Positions 52,854 to 61,163 of a DNA stretch of 64,000 nucleotides are shown here, in pieces. The notes under the pieces are model-generated. The model was not told the origin of the DNA. It did not search any database and saw nothing but the letters and a program-made list of their open reading frames with translations. The stretch is taken from positions 3,782,001 through 3,846,000 of the forward strand of contig OY970389.1 in the NCBI GenBank assembly GCA_963720235.1, read 5' to 3'. This DNA comes from JACMLC01 sp963720235 (lineage in GTDB: Bacteria > Acidobacteriota > Blastocatellia > Pyrinomonadales > Pyrinomonadaceae). Every line of letters starts with the position of its first letter. Position 1 is the stretch's first letter. A program made the position numbers and the translations under genes.

Positions 52854-53183
52854 ATGTCATATTACGAAGAAGAAGACCTACATCGTTTCTCTGAAGTGGG
52901 CAAGCATCGCCCAGACCTCTTTGAAAAATTTATGGCGTGGTATCAAGCCTGTCAGGAGGACGGCGCGCTCACAAGACGCGAGAAGGCTTTGATTGGCCTG
53001 GCGGTCGCGCATGCCTTGCAGTGTCCTTACTGCATAGACGCTTACGCGCAGGCTTCGCTCGAAGCGGGCTCGAATATGGAGCAGATGACGGAGGCCATAC
53101 ACATGGCTTCGGCCCTGCGCGGCGGCGCGAGTCTGATACACGGCTTGCAGGCGCACAACTCTGTCAACAAGGTATCAATGTAA
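52854..53183 (+). CDS. Carboxymuconolactone-decarboxylase-family protein (arsenosugar-associated)
   Basis: 109 residues. An AhpD/CMD-like helical fold with CPYC (redox pair) inside ALQCPYCIDAYAQ and a preceding ALIGLAVAHA. Members encoded next to ArsS are described as peroxidase-like proteins of arsenosugar synthesis. The stop overlaps the radical SAM start as TAATG, so the two are translationally coupled. Cytoplasmic. Confidence 0.87.
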   Translation: MSYYEEEDLHRFSEVGKHRPDLFEKFMAWYQACQEDGALTRREKALIGLAVAHALQCPYCIDAYAQASLEAGSNMEQMTEAIHMASALRGGASLIHGLQAHNSVNKVSM

Positions 53184-54193
53184 TGCCGCAAGCTTTGCCC
53201 GTTATTAATTCGCAGGCTTCCGCGCCGCACTCGCCCAAAAATTTTGAAGAGAAACTGGCCGCGCATGGTCTTGAACTGCGTGCCTCGCAGATAGAGACTT
53301 TGCAGGTCAATGTCGGAAAGCTCTGCAATCAGGCATGCAAGCATTGCCATGTTGATGCTTCGCCTGCGCGCACGGAGATTATGTCGCGCGAGACAGCCGC
53401 GCAGGTCATCAAGGCTCTGGGCCAATTTCGCATTCCGACTCTGGACATCACAGGCGGCGCGCCGGAGTTGAATCCTTCGTTCAGGTATCTCGTCAGAGAG
53501 GCGCGCGCTTTAAAAGCGCATGTTATGGTGCGGCACAATCTGACGGTCATGTTCGAGGCAGGGCAAAGCGACCTTCAGGATTTTTTCCGCGAGCATCAAG
53601 TGGAGGTCGTTTCGTCTCTGCCGTATTTTCTGCAAGAACAGACGGACGCGCAACGCGGGCATGGCGTCTTTGAAAAATCCATTGCCGCGCTGGAAAGATT
53701 GAATGCTGTCGGTTATGGAATTGAGGGAAGCGGTCTGATTTTAAATCTCGTCTATAATCCTGTCGGAGCATTCCTGCCGCCGCCGCAAGGCTCTATCGAA
53801 GCTGATTTCAAACGCGAGTTGGCGGCGCGTCACAATGTCGCTTTCAATCATCTCTACACAATCACGAACATGCCGATTAAGCGTTTCCTGGATTACCTGC
53901 GGCGGAGCGGAAACGAGGAGCGTTACATGCGCAAGCTTGTCGAAGCATTTAATCCGCAGGCGGTCGAAGGCTTGATGTGCCGTAACATGTTGAGCGTGGA
54001 TTGGACGGGCAGGCTCTACGACTGCGATTTCAACCAGATGCTTGAACTCGGCGTTTCAAGCGAGTTGCCGCAAACCATCTCTGATTTCGAGCCGGAAAAA
54101 TTCGCGGGACGACGCATCATGACTGACTCACACTGTTTCGGATGCACTGCGGGCGCAGGCTCAAGCTGCGGCGGCGCGGTGGTGCAAAATTAG
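53183..54193 (+). CDS. arsS: Radical SAM enzyme, arsenosugar biosynthesis ArsS-like
   Basis: 336 residues. The iron-sulfur motif CNQACKHC (Cys48, Cys52, Cys55) and ITGGAPEL define the radical SAM barrel (about 35-230). The C terminus has CRNMLSVDWTGRLYDCDFNQML and CFGCTAGAGSSCGG, extra Cys clusters as in the ArsS family, which adds the adenosine-derived moiety to a methylated arsenical. A companion arsenite methyltransferase (ArsM) is not visible in this window. ATG chosen because of the TAATG overlap with the CMD gene. Confidence 0.9.
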   Translation: MPQALPVINSQASAPHSPKNFEEKLAAHGLELRASQIETLQVNVGKLCNQACKHCHVDASPARTEIMSRETAAQVIKALGQFRIPTLDITGGAPELNPSFRYLVREARALKAHVMVRHNLTVMFEAGQSDLQDFFREHQVEVVSSLPYFLQEQTDAQRGHGVFEKSIAALERLNAVGYGIEGSGLILNLVYNPVGAFLPPPQGSIEADFKRELAARHNVAFNHLYTITNMPIKRFLDYLRRSGNEERYMRKLVEAFNPQAVEGLMCRNMLSVDWTGRLYDCDFNQMLELGVSSELPQTISDFEPEKFAGRRIMTDSHCFGCTAGAGSSCGGAVVQN

Positions 54194-54205
54194 CCGGGGC
54201 TGCCT

Positions 54206-55015
54206 TCAAAAAACAGTCAGCGTCGCAGGCTCTGTCATGACGAAACATTGTAGAGCGAGAGGTTCGTCATCGAGCATGACTTCCATCGTGGTTTCAAAAA
54301 AACCGTAGAGCCTGTAAATTCCGGGCTGCTCTAACGCGAAGGAAGATTGCGCGCGCCTCTCTATCTCTTCTCCCGCGCGTAGTGTAAACGGCGCGGCAAA
54401 GGCTATCGCCGGAAGAGCCTGGGCCGCTTTATAAAAACTCAAAACCGGGATGGTCTCGTGCTCCTCTGTCGTCGCGTAGAGCCGGAAGATTGTAGCTCCG
54501 CTTTGCGCTTCACCCGTCAATAATCGCACGGGCTCTACGCCGCGATTTTTGAGAGAAAACTGAATGTCAAACTCATGGCCTGCTTCGATTCTGTGAGAGA
54601 CGGCGCGGAGCGAGGCGTGGATAGTTTGGAACGGATGCTGGCGGCTCTGCTGAATAAGCTCAAGCAGCCGCGCTTGCAGTTTTGCCAGCGGCTCTGGAAT
54701 GCTGGCGAAAGTTCCCCACTTAATTTTTTTCTTCTCATCGCCCTGATATAAGCTGAGAGTCTTGAAGCCTGAATCGGAATGCATAGGGCCATACTTCTCT
54801 TTCAGCCCGAAGAGGTCGTGCTCTGAAAGAAAGCTTTCGAGCGCGGCCACATCCGTCTCAGAAAGTCTGGCACGGTAAAGTCCGGCCTCTGGCTGTGGCA
54901 GAGCATTTCCCAGAAGATAGCTTGCCGTTCCATCTCGCGAGAGTTGAAGCAACTCGCTATCGGCTGGCGACGCGCCGCCGCCGCGCGCAAATTTGAGCAT
55001 CAGGCTCTTGTTCAT
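54206..55015 (-). CDS. Protein of unknown function beside the DUF4157 cluster
   Basis: 269 residues from ATG 55015 (a longer TTG start at 55036 is possible). The N-terminal part has Gly/Ala-rich residues, the middle a beta-rich segment with GLYRARLSETDVAALESF, and the second half reads like an Ig-like or adhesion fold with AGHEFDIQFSLKNRGVEPVRL. No catalytic motif or signal peptide seen. Encoded in the same direction as the DUF4157 genes, 53 bases downstream of the first; function unknown. Confidence 0.6.
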   Translation of the reverse strand: MNKSLMLKFARGGGASPADSELLQLSRDGTASYLLGNALPQPEAGLYRARLSETDVAALESFLSEHDLFGLKEKYGPMHSDSGFKTLSLYQGDEKKKIKWGTFASIPEPLAKLQARLLELIQQSRQHPFQTIHASLRAVSHRIEAGHEFDIQFSLKNRGVEPVRLLTGEAQSGATIFRLYATTEEHETIPVLSFYKAAQALPAIAFAAPFTLRAGEEIERRAQSSFALEQPGIYRLYGFFETTMEVMLDDEPLALQCFVMTEPATLTVF

Positions 55016-55068
55016 TTCAATATTTTCCAGCAGCAAAAATTCTACACAGCCGCGCTCGCTCGACAGGC

Positions 55069-57192
55069 TCAGGGGCCGGCCACAAGCTTGTAAGGCTTCT
55101 CGCCCGCGAGACGATTCTTGTTGAGCCAGTCAAGGAAGGGAACGAGGTGGCGTCCCTGCACGGGGCCGGTTCCGTTATCCATCAATCCCGGAACCGTATA
55201 GCCCATATTAACATCCTTGTCAGCAGGCGTCGGCGCAGTTCCCGTGATGCGCTGAAACTCGTCTGCCGCCAAGCGATACTCATCTTCCAGCCCGACCATG
55301 TGGCCGAATTCGTGCGCCGCTACATCCCCGGTCGTATTTGTGAAAAAGGTTGACTGATTCTCGCGTTGAATGCCTGTCGCGGGAGGCAGGTTAATTTTGA
55401 CTTTATGGTCTGGATTAGAATCTGTAAAGATTGGCTCGAAGACGACTGCCAGCCGCCGGTCGTTCTCGATGTGGAATTGATTGTTCCAACGATTCTGAAT
55501 CCCCGTCGTCCATGTCGTAATCATAGCCGGAGTGGCAGGTTCTCCGGTCGTCTTAATCCGCACGACGATTCTCAACTCGGTGCGCGTATATCGTATTTCA
55601 TACTTCGCCTTCACGGTAAACTTTTCTATCTCCCAGGGCGAAGTCGCATCATCCTGTTCGTAATGCCTCTCTTTGACAGAGTAAGATTTCTCTTCCCATT
55701 TGAGAAGCCCCTGAGTCAGCATCTGCTTCACGCGCGTGAATTCGCCCTTGCTCAATTCGCTTTCCAAACCATCCATCACATTTTTGTCGGCGATGACATC
55801 TGGAAACTCTTTCGCATCGGTAATGCGGATGAGCGCGTAAACGAGTTCTTCATTAGTTCCTTCGGCCAGCATCCAGCGCAATTTTTGCAGCAAGGTTCCG
55901 CCCAACAACCCGACCGCTTCGGCTATCTCTTTGTTATTACAGACATCAACGAAAAACGCGCGCGCCTCGTCGCTGTCATAAAGCGCAACCTTCTGCTTCG
56001 GGTCTTTCGTGGCATTGATTTTGGTTTTCACCTGCTTCCAGCTTGCGCCCTCTTCCTTCATCCAGATGAACTTCTCAAGCAATGTCCCATCGAGAAGATC
56101 AACAGCCTCCGCCATTTCATCATTGTCACAGATGTCTGAGAACTGTTTCTTCATCCAGCCATCGGCGCGGACGCGCTCCTTGCCCGACGGAGCATTCGTG
56201 ACCACATCACGCACCTTCTCCCAGTCAGTCCCTTCGTCGAACATCCATTCCAGACTCGGATACAGGTCGCCCTTCATGGCTTTCACGCCGCGATACATCT
56301 CTTTATTGTTGAAGGAGTCGATCGCCAGTTCTTTGAATTCGCGGCTGGCAAAGACCTGCTTCACCTCGTCCTCGCCCAACTTGCCCATCAGAGTAATAGC
56401 ATCGTCTTCATCATCGTCTTGCAAATGCTGACGCAGCTTCTTGAGGTCTTCCGTTTCGACAGGAGCAGCCGGAGCAGGTGCAGGTGCGGGCGCAGGAGCA
56501 GGAGCAGGGACGGGGGCGCGGCGGATGACTGTCTTTGAAGACTGCTGGCGGACGTGTGCCAGTTCGTGTGCCAGCAGTCTCTGGCCTTCGGCAGTCTCAA
56601 CTGCATACTGCCCCTCACCGAAAACCACATCCTGTCCAATCGTATAGGCCCGCGCATTGATAGTGCGCGCAGACTCCGCCGCGCGCCTGTCCGTGTGAAC
56701 ACGCACACGGCTGAAATCCTGATTGAAGCGCGGCTCGAAGAAATCGCGTAACGGTTGTGACAATGGCTCGCCCCTGCCTCGCAGAGCATCTACCTGCGTC
56801 TCGATTTTTGCAGGGTCATGTGAAACCTGTTTCGTTTGCGCTTTGGGCTGACGCTGTACAGAGAGAGGCGGAGACTGTTTTGCAGGAGACTCATTCGCGT
56901 GTGGATGAGATTCCGGCATCTGCAACACCCGGTCGGCCATGCGGTCTGCCTCCTGCTCATACTCGTCACCGGGCGCGCCTACTTTAAGCTTGGCTTGAAT
57001 CACGGCAGGCTCTTTCCGGCAACGCGGGCAGCCACCGCCGCAGGCGCATTGCGACGCGCGTTGCAGCCCTGTCTCAGCAGCCGCAGCAGAGATGTGCGCG
57101 GAAGAAGCTTCAGGCTCAGGCGCGTGCGCGACGGGGCGATGCGATTTGCCGGAAGCACTCTCCGTGTCAGATTTGGCGGTCACGTATCTCAT
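55069..57192 (-). CDS. DUF4157 protein with C-terminal metalloprotease domain
   Basis: 707 residues. An N-terminal linker with the CACGGGCPRC motif (about 46-60) and a QAKLKVGAPGDEYEQEADRMA segment leads into the DUF4157 domain (eCIS core; HELAHVRQQ with HELAH at 209-213), then a PAPA-rich hinge. A helical region of unknown type (about 240-480) follows. The C-terminal peptidase domain has HEFGH at 627-631 (HExxH) and HMVGLEDEY, where a Glu or Asp downstream would be the third zinc ligand. DUF4157 proteins are usually associated with contractile injection systems or toxin delivery. No eCIS structural gene is visible here. Confidence 0.87.
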   Translation of the reverse strand: MRYVTAKSDTESASGKSHRPVAHAPEPEASSAHISAAAAETGLQRASQCACGGGCPRCRKEPAVIQAKLKVGAPGDEYEQEADRMADRVLQMPESHPHANESPAKQSPPLSVQRQPKAQTKQVSHDPAKIETQVDALRGRGEPLSQPLRDFFEPRFNQDFSRVRVHTDRRAAESARTINARAYTIGQDVVFGEGQYAVETAEGQRLLAHELAHVRQQSSKTVIRRAPVPAPAPAPAPAPAPAAPVETEDLKKLRQHLQDDDEDDAITLMGKLGEDEVKQVFASREFKELAIDSFNNKEMYRGVKAMKGDLYPSLEWMFDEGTDWEKVRDVVTNAPSGKERVRADGWMKKQFSDICDNDEMAEAVDLLDGTLLEKFIWMKEEGASWKQVKTKINATKDPKQKVALYDSDEARAFFVDVCNNKEIAEAVGLLGGTLLQKLRWMLAEGTNEELVYALIRITDAKEFPDVIADKNVMDGLESELSKGEFTRVKQMLTQGLLKWEEKSYSVKERHYEQDDATSPWEIEKFTVKAKYEIRYTRTELRIVVRIKTTGEPATPAMITTWTTGIQNRWNNQFHIENDRRLAVVFEPIFTDSNPDHKVKINLPPATGIQRENQSTFFTNTTGDVAAHEFGHMVGLEDEYRLAADEFQRITGTAPTPADKDVNMGYTVPGLMDNGTGPVQGRHLVPFLDWLNKNRLAGEKPYKLVAGP

Positions 57193-57229
57193 CTCGGTTC
57201 AAGCTCCTGTGAAGAATGCGTGCGGGGCG

Positions 57230-60160
57230 TTAGCGACGCGGGGCAGCCGCGCGCTCTGGAAAGCTTCCTCTCTGTGCGACATTACTGACATAAGCGTCCC
57301 AGTGCGGAGCGAGAAAGCTCAACGGGTCTCCCAGAGTTCGTTGATTAGCAATCGCCGCTGCTCTAAACGGACTCTGTGCATCAAAAAGCGCCCGATCAAG
57401 TTCGTTCCGATGTGCCTGATCAATCTCGTTCCGAGGTGGTTGCGCCTGAAAGAAATCAATCAATGCCTGAGCTATCGGATAATATGACCAGTGCCATTGC
57501 TCGGCCATGTAGCCGAGATTGTGGATGTTGCGCAAAGAGCTATCCTGTATGAAGGGTTGGATAAAACCGAAGCGGGCGGCATGTCTGCGCATCCATGAGT
57601 ACTCGTCTGCGTATTGCGGGGGAGGGAGGCCGGCTGGCTGCTCCCAGTCACTGCCCTCTGTGCTGAAAAAATCCATATCAGTGCCAAAGTGATGACGCGA
57701 AATACCGGGCGCAGATGAAGCCTGTAGAATTTGTCTCTGGCGCACTTCACTACTAAGGCTAAACCAGCATCTGCGTTGTGGCTCGCTCAACGGATGCGGA
57801 GGGTTGCCTCGTCTCGGCCTCCATTTGTCATTCACGCTCACACCCAATCCGACCAGATAAGGACAGGCGTCGAGAGCTTCCTGTGTAACCCGATCAAACG
57901 GTCTTAGGCCGTTCTCAAACGTAAACTTGCGCCACCAGATGCCTGCTTGACCCGCAAAGTCACGATACCCCGGCAAGGGGCTACGCCGCTCGCCTTCGAC
58001 ATAGCTCTCAAGGTTCTGGCCGGGCTCCAGAGGCCGCATCGTGACAGCCCGGTCGCGGCCCATCTGTGTCAGCATACAATTCCTGTGCAGGCTGACTTCC
58101 TGAACCACAGCAGTCGGCGGCAGCACCATGCCGATGAACCACCCGCGCACACAGGCCGCCGCCTCAGCGTTCCTCGCATACATGGCTCTAATCATAACTA
58201 GCCAGGCTTCTTTGCGAGTATCTAGGGCCTCCTGATTAGCGAAGTTGGAGCAGGTTGAAGGGACTGTGATAGCCTCCCATGTTTCCCTGCATCTGACAGC
58301 CGACGGAGGAGCAGGCGGTGGCGAGGTTGGCGGCGACGCAGGTTGCGTGACGCCGGGCTGCTGTGGCGCGGGGACTGAGCCTGCTTGCGGTTGTGCTGCG
58401 GGCCGCGCGCCCGCGCCGCTTTGCCGCTGGATGCGGATGTCTGGAGTTCTTTGTCTGACTACTTCCGGCGCGCGTTTTGGAGAAACCTGTGGCTGGGTTG
58501 TCTGTGTCACGGGCGGCGTTTGCGCCGGAGACGTAGTGGCAGCAGGAGCCGTTGTCGAGGCGGCTGGAATTTCCAGAAAACGCCGCACCGCCGGCAGATA
58601 AGAAGCCCACGGCGCGCTGGCCGCGTATCCAGGAATTTCCAGAGTGATAATCGGTTTGCCGAGTCCTGAAACAAAAGTGCCGAGTGAGGTTGGAGTTGTG
58701 ACTTGCGATTGTTGCGGGTAGGCCAGACTGTAAGGCGACGCTCCGGCGGGAGTGGTTTGTCCCGGCAAGGTCGGGTAATCGCTGGCCGGAAAACCGGCCC
58801 CGCCGCGCGGCGCGTTTCCCGGAGTCGCGCTGCTGCCTGCGGCGTTCACCATTTCTTCGGTCAAATGCATCGCTTCCAGATTGCGCACGTCACCCGTAAA
58901 TGCTCGCTGTCGTTCGCGCGCTGTGCCGACGGGCGGGTAAGTTCCGGTGTTAATCGGATCAAGATAAATTCCCCCCATTGACGGATTGTTAATCGCATGA
59001 ATGCTTAAGACTCTCTCCGGGTCGAATTCGCTGACGATGGCGCGAATCTGTGTCGCCAGCGGGTTACGGCTCGGATGCGCCGGGTCGAAGTCACGGTTGA
59101 GATCGCTCACATAGGTGCTTCCGCTTCCGCTCGAACGGTCGCGCGATTGACTGATATGCGGAAGGACGAGCGCATGAAAATCCGTGTGCGCCGTCCCGGA
59201 CTGTAGGTCTGCGTTGGTCTGATCGCCCAAACGTCTGGAGCTGACCTCCTGGCCGTGAATGCCCGCGAGCACAAGCGCGCGGCGGTTGCTGCGGTTACGC
59301 GCCGAGCCGGGATAAAAAAAGGTGTCAGGGTTGGACGCGACGGGATTAGCGCGGAGCGGAGCGCCACGCGGCGATAATAGTTCGTTGAGGCGGAAAGTTC
59401 TCTGCACTTGATTTCGACTGCCGCCTTGCTGGACAACATGTGTCAGCTCGTGTGCCAGCAGCCGTCGTCCCTCCGTTGTCTCCGGCGCATACTGCCCTGC
59501 GTCGAAGGCCACATCATGCCCGACAGTGTAAGCCAGCGCGTTGACCGCACGCGCAGATGCAGCCGCGCGCTCGTCCGTATGAATCCGCACGCGGCTGAAA
59601 TCCTGATTGAAGCGCGGTTCGAAAAACTCACGCACAGATGCCGCTAAGGGTTGGCCGCCGCCGCGAAGCTCTGTGACCTGCGCCTGCGTCCCGGCACTGA
59701 GATGCGAGGCATCGGCTTGTCCTGTGTCTGCTTTCGGCTGAAGAGTCTCTTCTTCCTCTTGAAACTTCGAGACATTTCCCTTCACGCTCTTACAGGCCGA
59801 GCACTTGCGCTGAAGATGAAGACCGCATAGTGGCGGGGCCGCTATTTTTTCCGCTCCCTGCGAGTCGGTCATCCGCATGACCTGTTCCGCAACGCGGTCT
59901 GCTTCCTGCTCATACTGGTCGCCGGGTGTGCTGATTTTTAATTTGGTTTGAAGACGCGGCTTTTTCTTTTTCTTCTGCTGCTCGCTCTCGCAGCGCGGGC
60001 AATCGCCGCCGCAGGCGCAGGAGGCTTTGCGTTGCAGAATTGTCTGAGGCAAGGTTGATGTTTGAATTTGAGAGGGATGCTGAACAGGCTTCGGCTTGAG
60101 CTTTGCGCCCGCGCTTTGCGGATTTTTTTTGGATAAAGTTCCGAAAGCCATTTGGCTCAT
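57230..60160 (-). CDS. DUF4157 protein with M14-like and VanY-like peptidase domains
   Basis: 976 residues. The N-terminal Pro/Gln linker carries CACGGDCPRC and a second Cys pair, then DUF4157 (HELTHVVQQ with HELTH at 237-241), an M14-like carboxypeptidase domain (about 285-540; GIHGQE with His302 and Glu305, later LSIHAINNP) and a Pro/Ala/Thr/Gln-rich hinge. The C-terminal VanY-like D,D-carboxypeptidase has SRHHFGTDMD (His823, Asp830) and EQWHW (Glu887, His890). Both peptidase types cut peptidoglycan peptides, so a cell-wall-attacking effector is plausible. Same N-terminal build as its neighbours. Confidence 0.9.
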   Translation of the reverse strand: MSQMAFGTLSKKNPQSAGAKLKPKPVQHPSQIQTSTLPQTILQRKASCACGGDCPRCESEQQKKKKKPRLQTKLKISTPGDQYEQEADRVAEQVMRMTDSQGAEKIAAPPLCGLHLQRKCSACKSVKGNVSKFQEEEETLQPKADTGQADASHLSAGTQAQVTELRGGGQPLAASVREFFEPRFNQDFSRVRIHTDERAAASARAVNALAYTVGHDVAFDAGQYAPETTEGRRLLAHELTHVVQQGGSRNQVQRTFRLNELLSPRGAPLRANPVASNPDTFFYPGSARNRSNRRALVLAGIHGQEVSSRRLGDQTNADLQSGTAHTDFHALVLPHISQSRDRSSGSGSTYVSDLNRDFDPAHPSRNPLATQIRAIVSEFDPERVLSIHAINNPSMGGIYLDPINTGTYPPVGTARERQRAFTGDVRNLEAMHLTEEMVNAAGSSATPGNAPRGGAGFPASDYPTLPGQTTPAGASPYSLAYPQQSQVTTPTSLGTFVSGLGKPIITLEIPGYAASAPWASYLPAVRRFLEIPAASTTAPAATTSPAQTPPVTQTTQPQVSPKRAPEVVRQRTPDIRIQRQSGAGARPAAQPQAGSVPAPQQPGVTQPASPPTSPPPAPPSAVRCRETWEAITVPSTCSNFANQEALDTRKEAWLVMIRAMYARNAEAAACVRGWFIGMVLPPTAVVQEVSLHRNCMLTQMGRDRAVTMRPLEPGQNLESYVEGERRSPLPGYRDFAGQAGIWWRKFTFENGLRPFDRVTQEALDACPYLVGLGVSVNDKWRPRRGNPPHPLSEPQRRCWFSLSSEVRQRQILQASSAPGISRHHFGTDMDFFSTEGSDWEQPAGLPPPQYADEYSWMRRHAARFGFIQPFIQDSSLRNIHNLGYMAEQWHWSYYPIAQALIDFFQAQPPRNEIDQAHRNELDRALFDAQSPFRAAAIANQRTLGDPLSFLAPHWDAYVSNVAQRGSFPERAAAPRR

Positions 60161-60179
60161 GGCTGTCCCTCAAAATCTT

Positions 60180-61163
60180 TTACGACTCGTCGCCGGCGTG
60201 CTTGAGCAAATAAATTTGCTCCCAGCCGATGACGGCCAGCATCTCGCCCCACCATGCTATTGCGTGTACGAAGCCTTTAAATATCACAGGGCTCTTGCCC
60301 GGCAGCACGAGCGCATTCATCCATTCCACTTCCTCGCCCGCATCAAAATCTGCGCGGCTGGCACGGACGAGCGGCTGTGTGCCGGAGACGACGGACAGCG
60401 TGCCGCCTGCATTTTCCAAGTCGAGTTTGATTGGATTTTCCGCAGACTCTGTTTCAGAGTTGATGCGTGTGAAGAAGACAGAGCCAGCCTCAATCCATGC
60501 GAGGCAAGCTCCTTCGGAGCACGCGCAGATGGCAACGCCGTTGGGAAAAGTTGCTGCGAGACGGAGGCTGCGCGAAGCTTGCTCTGTGATTTCGAGACAG
60601 TGAATTTGAGTGGCATCGTTCCAGGCTGCCCAGACCGCGCGACTTCCTGCGGCGACGCTGAGCGGCGGGCCGCCGACGCTGAATGAGCGCGAATCAACAA
60701 TGCCGTTTGGGCCACAGCTTGCGACTTCGATTTTGTCGAGCGAGGTTTGCCAGACAATGTAAGATTGCGTCGCGCAGAAGGGAGCAGGCCAACGTGTGGG
60801 CGATGCGCCTTCGAGCTTGAATTGCCAGAGCAGCTTTCCATCCGCCGCGACACGCATCACAACAGGAGCGCCAGCTTCATCCGCGCCCGTCACCAGCAAT
60901 TCATCAGCGCATTGGGCCACGCCCGCCGCGACCAATGGAAGAGGCGGCAGGTCTTCTATCTCTAGTGTCGGAAGCAGTCGGAGATGTGTCGTGTATTTCA
61001 GGCCGGGCTGATTAATCAAGATGCGCAGTTCCTCTCCAAGCTGCACGGCCTGCGCCGATGTCTCGACAGCTAACGGAAGGGCCAGCACATCAACGGGCCT
61101 GAGCGATGAGGCGTTGACATTGTTGGATTCGATTGCAAGCGAGCGCAACATCATCTTTCTCAC
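60180..61163 (-). CDS. Beta-propeller-like protein in the DUF4157 cluster
   Basis: 327 residues from GTG 61163, coupled to the upstream gene by a GTGA overlap (ATG 61154 is an alternative start). The sequence alternates short beta strands with patterns like GKLLWQFKLEG, YIVWQTSLDKIEVASC and VIGWEQIYLLKHAG, which suggests a propeller-type fold without classic WD motifs. No signal peptide or catalytic motif. It may be a chaperone, adaptor or immunity partner of the adjacent effector proteins. Confidence 0.65.
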   Translation of the reverse strand: MRKMMLRSLAIESNNVNASSLRPVDVLALPLAVETSAQAVQLGEELRILINQPGLKYTTHLRLLPTLEIEDLPPLPLVAAGVAQCADELLVTGADEAGAPVVMRVAADGKLLWQFKLEGASPTRWPAPFCATQSYIVWQTSLDKIEVASCGPNGIVDSRSFSVGGPPLSVAAGSRAVWAAWNDATQIHCLEITEQASRSLRLAATFPNGVAICACSEGACLAWIEAGSVFFTRINSETESAENPIKLDLENAGGTLSVVSGTQPLVRASRADFDAGEEVEWMNALVLPGKSPVIFKGFVHAIAWWGEMLAVIGWEQIYLLKHAGDES

